From the NCBI GenBank assembly GCA_916610825.1, contig OU744450.1:15381767-15445766 (forward strand): a stretch of 64,000 bases of DNA, in the 5' to 3' direction. Position 1 is the first letter of the stretch; every line of letters begins with the position of its first letter. The notes beneath the pieces are model-generated. The model searched no databases. It had not been told where the DNA came from and worked only from the letters and a program-made list of their open reading frames with translations. The DNA is from Haliclystus octoradiatus. Lineage: Eukaryota; Cnidaria; Staurozoa; Stauromedusae; Haliclystidae. Of the stretch, positions 47,837 to 60,540 are shown piece by piece. The translations under genes and the position numbers were made by a program.

Positions 47837-48819
47837 GGACACGCCATAGATCATCATTCGCCATCATCATTTCTTTATTATCTTTAAACCATGTTCGTTT
47901 GCCTGAAAAATAAGCAAAAAGAAATATTTAGTATCTCATACTATACCATTACCTTATGGAAAAGTCTTTTAATATCTCACACTATCAAAGCGGTTTCGCA
48001 CACTAAAAAGCTAAGGCCAACAAAACTATGATGATTTTATCAAAATGCTTATTTGGGTAACTAATAACGGCAAGCGGGCTTTTATTCTACTTCGCTGGCT
48101 ACAAGAACTGAATTATTAAAAGTAGTTATTGACGACGATGTATAAATTGATGAATTTTAAAGAATCCAAAACTAAAGAAACAAAGAATCCATATTTGACA
48201 ACCGGCAACACGTGCAATTATCGAATGAAATGTAAGAATCAACTCGAGAAATATTTAAGTAATTGCTCTTTCACACAGATAAACATTAGGAATATAAAAC
48301 TTCACCTGACATCTGCAGCTATTATGTTTGCTTGATACATGTTACTATCATTCATCTTGTACCATTTGCATAGCTTTCATCATGTATCTACAAGAAATAT
48401 ACGTTTTTATGTTACATAGTTAATATTTCATGTTCAAATTAGTCAATCTTCAAGAAGTTATTTTTCATTGGCCATTCTATCAAAGATATTATTCTTGCAT
48501 TATAATAGTTCAGTTAAAAGGGTTTCATCGTGCACCACTGCAAAATAACTCCGTATTACTGTACTGATATCAATTGCGGTCTACAAGATCTAATGACTGA
48601 GCTATAACCAGATAACAAAATAAATCTCCTTCTGCGCTTCCGAATGAAACTGCCTTCGAATAATCCTCAAACAAAAAATCATTCTATACAGTACTATAAA
48701 TATTCCATTGGTCATCCTATCAAATCTATTTCCTCGCAAATTATATAAAGTTGATCATTAAAATATCAAATGACTGACCTTGATATCGCAACTTTGTTCA
48801 TGATTACATGACAACATTA
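47837..48819 (+). repeat. ~0.98-kb repeat unit R1 (copy 2)
   Basis: Counterpart of 43,239. It has the same anchors, but the EGF-like segment (48,213) has lost a cysteine (TTAAGT in place of TCATGT). Confidence 0.88.
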
Positions 48820-49762
48820 GACACGTCAAAGATCATCATTTCTTTATTAGCTTTAAACCATGTTCGTTTGCCTGAAAAATAAGCAAAAAGAAATATGTAG
48901 TATCTCATACTATACCATTACCTTATGGAAAGGTTTCATTATCTCACACTATCAAAGCGGTTTCGGACACTAAGAAGCCAAGGTCAACAAAACCATGATG
49001 ATTTTATCAAAATGCTTATTTGGGTAACCAATAACGGCAAGAGGGCTTTTATTTTACTTCACTGGCTACAAGAACTGAATTTTTAAAAGTAGTTATTGAC
49101 GACGATGTATAAATTGATGAATTTTAAAGAATCCAAAACTAAAAAAACAATGAATCCATATTTGACAACCGGCAACACGTGCAATTATCGAATGAAATGT
49201 AAGAATCAACTTGAAAAATATTCATGTAATTGCTCTTCCACACAGATAAGCATTAGGAGTATAAAACTTCACCTGACATCTGCAGCTTTATGTTACTATC
49301 ATTCAGCTTGTACCATTTGCATAGCTTTCATCATGTATCTACAAAAAACAATTTTATGTTACATGGTTAATATTTCATGTTCAAATTAGTCAATCTTCAA
49401 GAAGTTATTTTTCATTGGCCATTCTATTAAAGATATTATTCTTGCATTAAAATAGTTCAGTTAAAAGTATTTCATCGTGAACCACTGCAAAATAATTCCG
49501 TATTACTGTATTGATATCAATTGCCGTCTAATACTGACTGAGCAATAACCAGATAACAAAATTGACTTCCTTCTGCGTTTCCGAATGAAACTGCCTTTCG
49601 AATAATCCTCAAAACAAAACATCACTCTATACAGTACTATAAATTTTCCATTGGTTATCCTATCAAATCTATTTCCTCGCAAGTTATATAAAGATGATCA
49701 TTAAAATATCAAATGACTGACCTGGATTTCGCAACATTGTTCATGATTACATGACAACATCA
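48820..49762 (+). repeat. ~0.94-kb repeat unit R2 (copy 2)
   Basis: Counterpart of 44,165. The EGF-like segment at 49,180 keeps its cysteines but has Glu in place of Gly. Confidence 0.88.
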
Positions 49763-50765
49763 GACACGTCAAAGATCATCATTTGTTCATTAGCTTTAAA
49801 CCATGTTCGTTTGCCTGAAAAATAAGCAAAAAGAAATATTTTGTATCTCATACTATACTATTACCTTATGGAAAGGTTTTATTATCTCACACTATCAAAG
49901 CGGTTTGGACACTAAGAAGCCAAGGCCAACAAGACTATGATTCGTTTATCATACATTCGTTTATCAATACTGCATACTTATTTGGGTAACCAATAACGGC
50001 AAGCGAGATTTTAGTACTTCGCTGGCTACAAAACTGAATTTATAACAGTAATTATTGACGACGATGTATAAATTAATGAATTTTCGAGTGCTAAAGAATC
50101 CTTATTTGATAACCGGCAACACGTGCAATTATCGATGAAATGTAAGAATCAACTCGAGAAATGTTCATACAATTGCTCTTTCACACAGATAAACATTAGG
50201 AGTATAAAACTTCACCTGACATCTGCAGCTTTATGTTACTATCATTCATCTTGTACCATTTGCATAGCTTTCATCATGTATCTACAAAAAACAATTTTAT
50301 GTCATATGGTCAATAGTTCATGCTTAAATTAGTCAATCTTCAAGCAGTTAATTTTCACTAGCAATCCTATCAAATATCATATTCTTGCATTATAACCGAT
50401 AAGTTAAAATGATTTCATCGTGCATGACTGCAAAAAATGCCGTTTCATCTATATCAATTGCCGGTCTACTGAGGCCGGTCTACTGACTGAGCTATAACCA
50501 TATGGTTTGACCTCTTCCCAAATTCGTGTCTATTTCAGGATGTCTAAACAGATTTCCTTCTGCGTTCTCGGTTTAAAGTTGCCTTCCGAATAATTCCCAA
50601 AGATATTATAAAAATCATAAAAATATCATAAAAATATTAAATGACTGACCTGGATTTTGCAGCATTGTTCATGATTACTTTCATCGTAATATAAATTCAT
50701 CATCATCGTTCTGTACCAGTTTCACAGCTAATTCTGTCTAAAAAGAGATAATATATAATTACAAT
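49763..50765 (+). repeat. ~1.0-kb repeat unit R3 (copy 2)
   Basis: Counterpart of 45,108, but not deleted. The EGF-like segment at 50,124 has a 1-base deletion (ATCGATGAAATG). A short local duplication of CCGGTCTACTGA lies near 50,461-50,485. Confidence 0.85.
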
Positions 50766-51604
50766 CTCAAATATGAAAATTAGAAATCTCATTATTTAAA
50801 TCATGTTCCTTTTATTCTTCTAACCTGAATGTTGCAGATAGTAGGACTTCTAGCTGGGTTACTATAACATGGTTCGCTATTCACGAATTTAAAAGCTATC
50901 AGTTCTAAAGAAAGATAAGAGAATAATTACTTGACTTATCTTACAAATTACTGATATTACATATTTGAATTTCAGTCCGTTTAATAGCAGTTTCAATCTT
51001 AAGGGATTTCATGAAAATCAGAAGCGAATACTTTTAAACAAGCAATTCAATATGTCCCTTGTAATATCAATTAAAACATGTAACAGGCAGCATTCGTAAT
51101 CCTTCAATTTCAAAATTTCAAGTAATTATTAGTTGGTCATAGTTACATTAAACAGTATACGAATTTAAATTTATATCTAGACAATCCCGGATAATTTATG
51201 AACATTTCATCAATAAGTGCAATAATTTATCTACATCATTCTATAAGTACCTGCATTGCTCATTACTTTAGAAATTTCAAGAGGATTCATACATTCATTT
51301 TATTTAACCAAGAACGAACTAATAAATAAAAGAGAATGACACTCGCATATACTTAAATAAAAACGTGAATAATCAAACAAACAGCAGACATAATTATTAC
51401 ATGGAAGAAAGTATCTGTTAAACATATTGATTACCTTGTATCAAATACACAACGGACGCATTGAGTTGGTCGAGTTGTCAGCTGAAGTCCGACATGCAAT
51501 TGAAAAAAGTTGTAATTTTCAGAAAAAAAATTGGCAAATAGACACATGTTCCCTTCAAAATTCGACATTGTTTTACTTACCACTTCTTGCCTGGCAAAAG
51601 TTAG
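50766..51604. other. No recognisable feature
   Basis: AT-rich unique-looking sequence. One 67-codon frame (51,427-51,630, MITLYQIHNGRIELVELSAEVRHAIE...) is not recognised. Confidence 0.5.
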
Positions 51605-51825
51605 CTTTTATCAGAAACTCAGAAATGTAACATACCTAAAACATGCATATACGAGATTTAGCCTTGTTAACAGAAGATGAGAAATAAAATAAAACCTAAA
51701 ACATGTAAATGGAGAAACTTACCTTATAACAGAGAACCAGAAATAAAATATACCTAAAGCATGCATATTCGAATATTAGACTTTTAACAGAAACCCAGAA
51801 ATGTAATATACCTGAAGTATTCCAA
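51605..51825 (+). repeat. Diverged ~60-bp tandem repeat, about 3.5 units
   Basis: The phrase CAGAAA-CCAGAAATGTAATATACCTAAA...CATGCATAT recurs near 51,610, 51,675, 51,735 and 51,790 with period about 57-64 bases. Several units end in AC(C)TAAA-CATG. Confidence 0.75.
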
Positions 51826-52364
51826 TGCTGTAGTTGATGAATCAATTAAAATTCTGTTTTACCGACTTCGTCCACTCTAAAGTAAAAATACAAAAAGACG
51901 TAAACTTTTCATATTTTTTAAATTGTCTGTATGCATGCAAACCTTTAAAATAAAGTTCTACTTTTAAGGTTCCTGAATAAATAGTGATATACTCACACAA
52001 TTTTTTAAAATTCAGAGTCAAACCACGAAGCACCTTCTTCGTCGATAGTTTTCATAAAATGCTGCTCAAATTAATCCCGCCAAAACCCGAACAATAGAAA
52101 TTATCGATCCAGCAAATGAATGATTGATGTACAAGATGATTGGTTTGCCACGTTTATCAGCTCTAGAAATTATATCAAATAATGTTAATCCCTAGGGAGC
52201 TCTGAAATCAATCTCTCTTTGTGAATGATCCGGGGAGGGTTACCTAAAACAAGTTGACGGGGGTGCAACTATAATGTCATAATTATATCATCATTTTTGA
52301 TCTACTGTACTCTAATGTTTTTAATTCATTTTCTAGTAGAACATGTTGGACAATCTTCAATAAT
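51826..52364. other. No recognisable feature
   Basis: No conserved frame or repeat was noticed. Confidence 0.5.
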
Positions 52365-52600
52365 AATAATAATATTACTAATAATAAGATTAATAATATA
52401 CGGTGAAAGAGTCATAGAATATCGCAGTGAAATACGAGAAACTTGAGTAACAGTAAAGAATGTGTATTCTTTGACCCTTTCACCCTCTATTATTATTATT
52501 TACCGCTCTGTCAAATGAAAACATAGAGCCCTTATTATCTGCTATTAGATAGACATATATTTTATTAATAATAATATTAATAATAATATACAATTTGCTC
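52365..52600. repeat. ATT/AAT-rich tract with ~30-bp inverted repeats
   Basis: TAATAATATACGGTGAAAGAGTCATAGAAT (52,391-52,420) mirrors ATTCTTTGACCCTTTCACCCTCTATTATTAT (from 52,466) with a few mismatches. The hairpin of ~110 bases is bordered by (AAT)n on one side and (ATT)n on the other. It may be a tiny MITE. Confidence 0.6.
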
Positions 52601-52694
52601 AAACTTGCTGCATTTTTCTCTTAGAATTTGATACCAATCTTCCTGAAAATTTGAGAACCATAATTATAGCATTAATACAATAATATTGCCCATA

Positions 52695-52814
52695 CTAGAT
52701 TACGCTACTTCAAGTTAGGTGATCATTAGACGATTTACAGTTGAAATAAATTACCTGATGATCACCTATGACATATTATGTAATGCTGCTAAACTTAAGG
52801 TAGCGTAAATCTAG
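52695..52814. repeat. ~120-bp palindromic mini-element
   Basis: The outer arms CTAGATTACGCTAC (left) and GTAGCGTAAATCTAG (right) are inverted repeats with one indel. A nested pair AGGTGATCAT and ATGATCACCT lies inside. The whole can fold into a cruciform, and the size fits a small MITE. Confidence 0.7.
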
Positions 52815-55800
52815 CACGACTCATCATTGACTCTATTCATATAGTATTATAATTATAGTTATCTAGTTTCAGTTTCATCGAAGTATTTATAGGATTTATA
52901 GCAAAACTTCACTGATTTTTTAATTTTCTCTGTAGTACAATATATGGTAGTGTCCAAAAGATGATTAGATTAACACAACTGATGGTGTACATAGACCAGT
53001 ACGCTCATTTAATGGCTTCAGATCATATCAAGTAATCTATAAATGTTTCAGTTAATTCAGTAACTCTTGTTGCATTATTGTAATTATGTAAGTGAAGATT
53101 AAATTGCGACTAAATATCTGAAAGTAGTTTTCTACTATTTCTGATATTATTTCTACAGTTGTTCGTTGCTGAATTATATAGCTTCTTCGTAATTGTCTTG
53201 CCGAGGATTATAAAAATTTAACTAAGTAGAATACGTTGTTGGTCGATGGCTTTACGTTGACTGTCAATTGTACTCCACGTGATTGTTTTGTCAGGAATAC
53301 ATAGCTATGAAAAATTTCTTCTGTAATTAATGGCTGTACAACCTTGCCTACCATCCCATTATTCAGTCATTCCTAAATATATCGTATCCGGGTATTATAT
53401 AATCCATGGATTATTGTTCTGTCATGCTTCCTGTAACATTGCTATGTCTATTGTATTTTTATTAATGATGTAGGTATGTAATTCTTCCAGTCACTCGCTT
53501 GTGAGGCATTGTACGAAGAGAGAGGAGAAAAGAGGGTGGTCTGGTTCGATACGGGTCAACATTTTATTGGTGTTTCTTGTTAAAAAGGTAATGAATATTT
53601 CAAATGTATCATTTTGGTGCTATAACACTTCAAATTATTTCTAGTATCACAATTTTACAAGACATACAGTACATATTACAGCTAAGCAAGGTACATTAAA
53701 CTGGTCGAGTTACTCCTCTGTGCGGCATTGGTTTGTATTTCCTTGAATTATCGTTACGGATGAACTGATGCGTGCCAAACATCTTTTTCATAATATTATA
53801 TACCCATTCTGCCTGCACAAGCAAAAATAATTTACATATCGGTCAATGGAACATTGAACTAATGTCAAAAAGTTCTGATAGTTGCTATGAGGGTAAAATG
53901 ATTGAGAGCGATAAAATAACATCCACTCTCGTAGAGATTTCAAAACGGAGTCAAATGTAATTAATAAAATAAAGGGCAATACACAGGGGAAAGGGGAAGT
54001 CGATATTAGTCTATTTATGGTAATATCCATTAGCATAACATAGTTAAATAATACATAAATGTGAATAAATGTGAACTAGTAGTGCAACGTCCCTATATGG
54101 AGATCAAGCCTACTTCCTCTGAATAGACCTGCTGAGGTATCTGAAGTAATAGCGATAACTCAAGAACTACTTACATGCATCATATTAAAATATTCCCGTC
54201 CTTCAAGATTGATGTATCAATTTGCACATAGAAATATTTCTATTTATACATCATGAAATGTCACAGCTAGCAGATGTGACAGATCGTATCTATTTCCATT
54301 AATATAATTTTCGCCTAGCTTCACATAAAATACACTGATTGATATGATTGTACTGGTAGCCTTACGTTTTTTTCTTTTCGTTTGTCTTGTGCACTTGAAA
54401 ATAAATATATAGATTTGATCACAATAAATATTGTTAATGAAAGGCATATCATATATTTTACATGGCTTGCGGTAGATAATATGAATATGACCTAAAGGTA
54501 CTGAACACAACAATTATTAATTTCTCAAAGATATAAGAATTATGTAATTAAGAAGACAAATTGATGAACATGTCGATTTGATACACAACGATATTATCGT
54601 TCTGAAATGCTCTACAAGATGTGTTTACTTTGCATCGCTTTCATGAGCACTTGGTATGTAATTAATAGTAGGCCAATCAATGAATAATTATATGTATCGA
54701 ATTCATATTATAATAGACATATTTATATAATATTATATTATATAATATACTGCATAAATACAGTTTCAACATCAAGTCTACCTTTGCCCATCCATCAAGC
54801 AGGAGTAGTGGCAACTCGAGCAGAACAAAAAATAGCTCAAAAACACATCAGCCTATCCAACAGCTACCATGTTCAATCAATATGAGTGCCGAGTGGAAAC
54901 ATTGGGTATTTTAGGCACTGAAGCGATGCATTTCCTGAACGGGCTGGGAGCAATTCTTATTAAAACTATCTACAGATGAAGGAGCACAAACATTTTTCCT
55001 CCAAAGAATTAGTATGGCTGTACAGCAGGGAAACTCAACAAGCATTATGGGTACATTAAAACATGGACAAACGCGTTGTTTAATTATAATCAAAATGTTT
55101 TAGATTTAAATTAGTTATTTTTAATTAGTTCAAGTTATAGTATTTTAAAAGACATTTGTATATTATAGAAAGGAAATAAAAAAAAAGCAGACCTATATTT
55201 TATGGTTACATTAAATTTTGATATCATTTTTTACCTTGTGACTATTGTGTAGCCTATATATAGAAGTGGAATACACATTAAACATGTATATAGCTCATCA
55301 TTAGCATATATCATCAAGTTTGTTTATATTGTGGAAGGTGGCTCGAATCATGAATTAATGATTTAAAATTTAATTTAAATTCAATGTTTTCGCTTACTAA
55401 AGTGCCCTTTGCTCAAATTTAAACTTCAAAACGTTAGTCTTTTTTAAATAGAGATTTTATTTCTTTAATAATGCATTGCAGTTTCCTATTCTTCTTCAGC
55501 TTTGAGAATCTGACAAAATTTTATCGACAAATTTCGACGGAAAATCTGTTCACCTGGTATTTCCAAACACACGGACCAGCCAATCAAATTGCAGAACTAC
55601 GTTCGAATATGACGTAATATTTTAGAATTTACAATCTCATATTTTTTCAAATTTGGAAGTCAACAGTTTTAACTTACCAAATATTGTATAATGTAACATT
55701 GTAGCCTATAAAAATGTAAAGCGCATTAATCACTACAGTATGAAAAATGAAGAGGGCCGCTGGCTACTGTTAGGCATATGAATTTCAGGCCAATGGATAA

Positions 55801-56395
55801 GTTAGGTAATGGCGGCCTAACATCTAGTTATACTGTGGATACTGGTGCAGTATAAAATCATGTCACATTATTTAAAAGTATAATTAGTGTTATGTTTCTG
55901 ACATACCTTTAATATCCACAATTTGAATTCTGGATAATAAATCATGGTAAAGCAGGTACGTAAAGGTTGTTTGAGTCTGGAGCAGTGGCAAGTTATCTTC
56001 TATAGAATAATTCTTCCACTGTGAACTGATGCAGCACTGCAGTCTACCAATAGCATTCCATATAGGTCTGAGCATATCCCATATAAGGTTTTAAATTCCG
56101 TAGGCCTATATGGATTTGATATAAATTTATATACACCGTGTGATGTTGGAAGAAAGAACAGAGTTACAGAAGAATGTTTCCATTAGGATGACTTCTACAA
56201 ACAGTCATTCGTTCCAATCCGCAGGCAAACAAAGAATACATACATAACAATGTTATCATAATCACATCTGAATATAAGAAGGCCTAATGACTACATTTCA
56301 AATGATGGGAAATTTAAATAACGCTACTTGTGCAGTTTAAATTCTGATTCAGAAGACTCCACTTTTTATAGAATACGTAGCCTAGCCCTAGTCTT
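52815..56395. other. Long AT-rich stretch without recognised genes
   Basis: All frames are short (up to 89 codons) and unrecognised. A near-pure AT palindromic patch lies at about 54,717-54,750. A less AT-rich patch at 54,900-55,090 opens a 60-codon minus-strand frame with four cysteines that I cannot assign. Confidence 0.5.
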
Positions 56396-56460
56396 CCCTT
56401 GCAAAAACAGTTCAGGAGTTCATGAACAGTTCATGAACTCCTGAACTGTTTTTCGCAGGG
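56396..56460. mobile_element. Minimal GTTCATGAAC foldback element, perfect 51-bp hairpin core
   Basis: Bases 56,403-56,453 are a perfect palindrome with 25-base arms around one central base. Each arm contains AACAGTTCAGGAGTTCATGA. The outer ends CCCTTGCA- and -TCGCAGGG match the ends of the larger copy at 63,422-63,567. TAGTCT occurs just outside both ends (56,389-56,394 and 56,462-56,467) and may be a 6-base target duplication. Confidence 0.75.
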
Positions 56461-57110
56461 GTTAGTCTAGCTAGATACAAATTTTACAAATTACCCAGAA
56501 AGGATTTACATTAATTGAGAAAATAAGTCAAAAGTTGAGAGTAAAGATTGAATACATAATTACATAATTATTCATCAATATGAGTAATAAAAATATGTTG
56601 TATTTCGGGGTCAACATTGGGGTAAAAAAATACAACAATCCACATAAAAAACATGGACATCCAAAATGTGAAAACGAAGCTCGTGTTAAAGCTTTTAAAA
56701 CCATGTAATAAAGACCTAAAGATATCATATGTATGTCTGTATTTCTGATATGTTTGATCAGTCAAGATTAAGTCAGTTTGTCAAGATCCTGGCAGCACTA
56801 GACTGGTGTGGACTTGTTTTAATTTTTTGTATTTACAGAAATGTAGAATTTAACTTTAATATGATTATATGATACATACATGTTTGATAATTTTTGTATA
56901 TAATATATAAATAGCTTAGATAGTGTGTTGTTGCCCCAAGCAACTATTCCGTATAATGTGGCAGGGAGGATGGCTTCGAAGTTAACTCAGAAAGAGTTTG
57001 TCTGGATAATAATCTGATGCACTGAAGCATTTGTAGCCTGACCGAAAATGTAGTTTTCACTTCTTTGCAATGTGATGTTCCCAGTTTAACTAATATTAAC
57101 CCTAGACACT
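56461..57110. other. No recognisable feature
   Basis: Overlapping minus-strand frames near 56,528-56,765 are hydrophobic but unrecognised. Confidence 0.5.
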
Positions 57111-57114
57111 TCAT

Positions 57115-58680
57115 TTAATTATTGATTTTGAAAATTTTTACTCCCGAATTTAACAGGTGTTAATGGTCCAACAAAGTCTCTTTTCGATATTATCATCACT
57201 TCTGATTTTCCTGGATGAATACTCACGTGATGATTTCGTTGACAGCAAGCTGCATATTTAATGTAACGTTGTCTACATTGAATTCCAAAATTGACTGGCA
57301 ACGCTGCTTGAATTATTTCTATTAATCACGATATACTGTATTTCGATCAGTGGAGTAATTTTTCAATAGTAGTTGTAAGCTTCCAATTATGCCTGATGCT
57401 TGTAATGTTTCTTTAGAGACTGATGGCAAACTGGATCAAATACTCAAGTCTCGAAAAATGAGTCAATAACCATCACCAGCTGAGTATTCTTTTCTGAATG
57501 CCCATTGGTGTTTGCTTTTTAGTTCCTTTGTTGTTATGTGATTGTCTATGACTTCACTAATGATGCCTTCTAGCTAGGAATTTGCTAGGTATATAGATAA
57601 TAAGGAGATTGACATATAATTTCCTCTTATCATATTTTCTCAACTTTTGTGTGTAGTGTTCTCACGTGACCAAGTTTCCATTGGGTTGGAAATCCTGATT
57701 GTTTGTGACAGATCTTAAATACAACGTTGAGGCCTTCAGTTATATCTGTTCAAGCTAGTTTTAGGTCAGTAGCCTTTAACATATCTGGTCCACAGCTTTT
57801 TTTTAGATTTGATGAAATTATTTCATGCTTGTTTTGTTCTTTCTTCGTCAATTTCGATGTTACTTAAGATCGGTGTTATTCTGTGTATATGACAAATTTC
57901 GTTAAAGGCACTATCTGGGCTTATTACACTGTTCCATTTTTCTCGAACTGTAGAGAAGAATTCGTTTAGACAATCAGCTTTTTGTGTCATTTGTCAGAAT
58001 GTTATTATTTTCTTCAAGAACTGAGCCCATTTGGGACTTTTTAGATTCCCCTTAGATTTCTCTGGTGAATTTTCAGAAATCTCATTCACATTCAGCCCCC
58101 TTTATTTTTCCCTTCCACTATATAGTTTCAGCTTCCTTTAGTATATTTGTAACTTTGTTTCTCTGCTTTCTCTAGACCATCCCATAGCATATGTTACTAT
58201 TAATTATGCAGAGCTTTTTGAATTTTTCAACATATCTTTGGTTGATTTCTTTACTTATTTATGTGTTTATCCAGGCATGATACAGGGCAGACTATTTGTT
58301 TTAGTCTTAAGTTTTCTTATCGGCATGTGTTCGGTTATATCTGCTTGCATAAATTTTCCCACACATATGCAATATCATCAATATAGTCAAAATTCCACAG
58401 ATATCCCAGGGTAGGCCTACTGCTTCCAGGTATCTTTGCATTCAGTTTTGTTGACAAACTTGTCATTTTTAATAGTGAACATTTTTGGGTGAGACCCTTT
58501 ACTGCGCACATTTATTGAAATATGCACTTGTGTTATCCTGGTAGGCGTTTTTATAACATTGCTCATCTGAAAGCATTCAAGAGTATGTTTGAGTTCATGT
58601 CTGTGTTTGCGTCTTTTGCTTTCTAATATGCCTTATTAAAGCATTCATCATTTATTGTGATGTTCCCTAAGTCCTTCATA
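57115..58680 (-). pseudogene. Second LINE fragment: endonuclease C-terminus to RT, minus strand
   Basis: Read on the minus strand from 58,680, the pieces come in LINE order but in shifting frames. NVIKTPTRITQVHI near 58,560 resembles the endonuclease PTR block. A linker with RKLKTKTNSLPCIMPG lies near 58,290, then KADCLNEFFSTVREKWNS (57,945-57,995) and SCGPDMLKATDL, the start of RT fingers (about 57,770-57,800). FPTQWKLGHV follows (about 57,665-57,695), and near the end HHVSIHPGKSEVMIISKR (57,177-57,228). Catalytic motifs A to C are not readable, so the RT core is deleted or badly decayed. It is a different LINE lineage from the one at 27-29.8 kb, judging by the SIHPGKSE signature. Confidence 0.72.
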
Positions 58681-58691
58681 AGGCTGCCATA

Positions 58692-59150
58692 CCCCTGCAA
58701 AAAAATTTCATGAACAGTTCGCGAACTTCATAAAGTTCACGAACTTAGTGAAACGTTCATGAAATGTTCATGAACTGTTCGCGAAAGGTTTTTCAATCTA
58801 GGATCATGAGCACACAGTTCATGAACTGATTCATGAACTTTTCATAAAAACTTCATTAACTCAAGTTTTGGTTGACAGTTCATGAACCTCTCCCAAAGTT
58901 CATGAACTGGTTCATGAACTGTCTGTGAATAGTTGATCAAATTAAGCATTCAATGAGAGTTAATTAACTTGATTAAGGTTCATGAACTGGAAAAGTTAAT
59001 GAAACAGTTCATGAACAAGTTCATGAACTTTTCATAAAAAGTCCAAAAATTTACCAAATAATTTGATGAACTTTTATGACTACTTTGTAATACCTGAGTT
59101 CATGAAATATTTGTTTTTCAAGAATTCTATGAGAAATGAACTAAAACTGT
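58692..59150. mobile_element. Large GTTCATGAAC-rich element
   Basis: It begins CCCCTGCAAAAAAATTTCATGAAC, similar to the CCCTGCGAAAAACAG end of the clean copies. Over the next ~330 bases the exact 10-base palindrome GTTCATGAAC occurs about eight times (near 58,768, 58,822, 58,879, 58,899, 58,911, 58,978, 59,004 and 59,019). Many near versions (GTTCGCGAAC, ATTCATGAAC, GTTCACGAAC) also occur. No right-hand CGCAGGG end was found. It abuts the 5' side of the minus-strand LINE fragment. Confidence 0.65.
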
Positions 59151-60079
59151 TTGTGAGTTGACTTGCCCATTAGTCTCACTTTTTACTATGACGATTTTGA
59201 TATGTTGGTAAGTGAGACTTGTGTCCTTTGGCAATTCTATTGTTTTAGAAAAAAAAAAACTGCCAGCAAAATCTCGGCGATGACGTAGTTTTATCTGGGT
59301 ATTTCTAAGGTGTCAACAGTCAAAGAAAGAATCGTAAAATATATGAGAGCCTGAAATTTTGGAAGCTGCTAAAATATTTGACAGAAAGAGTGGCTTGATT
59401 CACTTGTTGTATCTATATTTCAGGGTATTGGAGCTAATTAAACTGGAAAACTGAATTTATTATTCTAACTTACTGATTCTGGCTGAAATGATTCATTGAT
59501 TTAGCGAACGATCCTGTTTACTGCAAACTTTTGAGCGCTCGTTGGAGATCGAAATACAGGTTTCAATATGATTCATTGTGGAAATCATTACACTTAAAGG
59601 TTGCTATATTTTGATTAAATCTTTCCCTTGCTCTTGTACACAACGTGGAACTGCTGAATTTTTCGATGGTAACCCAAAGCATTCACAATGATACAATATT
59701 AATCAATACCGAAGGGTAAAAACATTTACAGATAATTTCGCCATCTGTATTTTGAATGATGATGTTGAAATAAGTTTAAAATTTTTGACAAGCATCAGTT
59801 AATCGATTTTATTTAATAACCATAAGTTTCCATATAGATTTAATTCATTTTATTTTGGTTTGCATGTTGCATCTTTCATCAGTTTATGTAATACTGGAAC
59901 CCGTCTTTCCCCGTACATCAAATGCGTGATAATTTGTCAGAACAATACGATCAAGCAGAATGCCGTTGTGCAGAATCCTTCACAACGCTGTACGAAGGGA
60001 ATAAGTCCCGCTTACCACTCAACAAATTTCAGCTTATCAAAGCGGGACTTATAGATCAGTCAAGTTAGTGAGTAGCTGA
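59151..60079. other. No recognisable feature
   Basis: No conserved frame was seen. The 64-codon frame ending at 60,054 is not recognised. Confidence 0.5.
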
Positions 60080-60210
60080 TGAATTTGTGAATAGTTCATG
60101 GACATTTTCGTAACTGTGCATGCAATTAATTTTTCATTCTATAGTTCATAGATACAGTCCGTGAACTGTTAAGTTCACAAACTGTATAAATAGTTGATAA
60201 ATAGCTGCTA
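60080..60210. repeat. Diverged GTTCATGAAC-family remnant
   Basis: AATAGTTCATGGACATTTTCG, TATAGTTCATAGATACAG, CCGTGAACTGTTAAGTTCACAAAC and a trailing ATAGTTGATAAATAG resemble decayed units of the family. Confidence 0.45.
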
Positions 60211-60540
60211 TAAATATTGAGCTGCATGAAATGTTGGTAAGCAAGGAAATTTTAAAAAATTATTTTGATGTAAAACTCATTAAGTTCCCTTAAATGAGCA
60301 TTGTAATATGTGTGTAATATGTAATATGAACTTTCTAACTAACTGTTAGTCTTTGAACATTTCTAAAACCTTGCCTTCATAAATACTTTTCATATACCAT
60401 AATTACTTACATTTATATCTACATACATTTATTACTTACAATTTAGCACATATTATAGCGTCAAGATATTATCTTTATCATTTTTAGCCTAGCGTGCATT
60501 ATTATATATGGCTCCGCCATCTGGCGGGGGGAGTTATGTA

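Larger units (their letters stand above)
41345..50765 (+). repeat. Hierarchical tandem duplication, two copies of 4.5-5 kb
   Basis: Copy 1 starts near 41,345 and ends near 45,780. Copy 2 runs from about 45,815 to 50,765. Both open with TTTACATGTTGTGAGTTTA followed by GGTCTCATTTCATCCTC, and both close with a block ending AAAAAGAGATAATATATAATTACA (about 45,757 and 50,737). Inside each copy a ~1.9-kb module (unknown frame, CCGGA-rich tract, hairpin array, 21-bp-TIR element) is followed by three ~0.95-kb units. The copies differ mainly by small repeat-number changes and scattered substitutions, and the last unit is shorter in copy 1. The duplication is therefore fairly recent, and the triplication is older. 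Confidence 0.93.

Noticed and set aside
54244..55093. Minus-strand frames of 60-89 codons as possible exons
   Set aside because: No recognisable domain or splice context; kept only as unassigned sequence.
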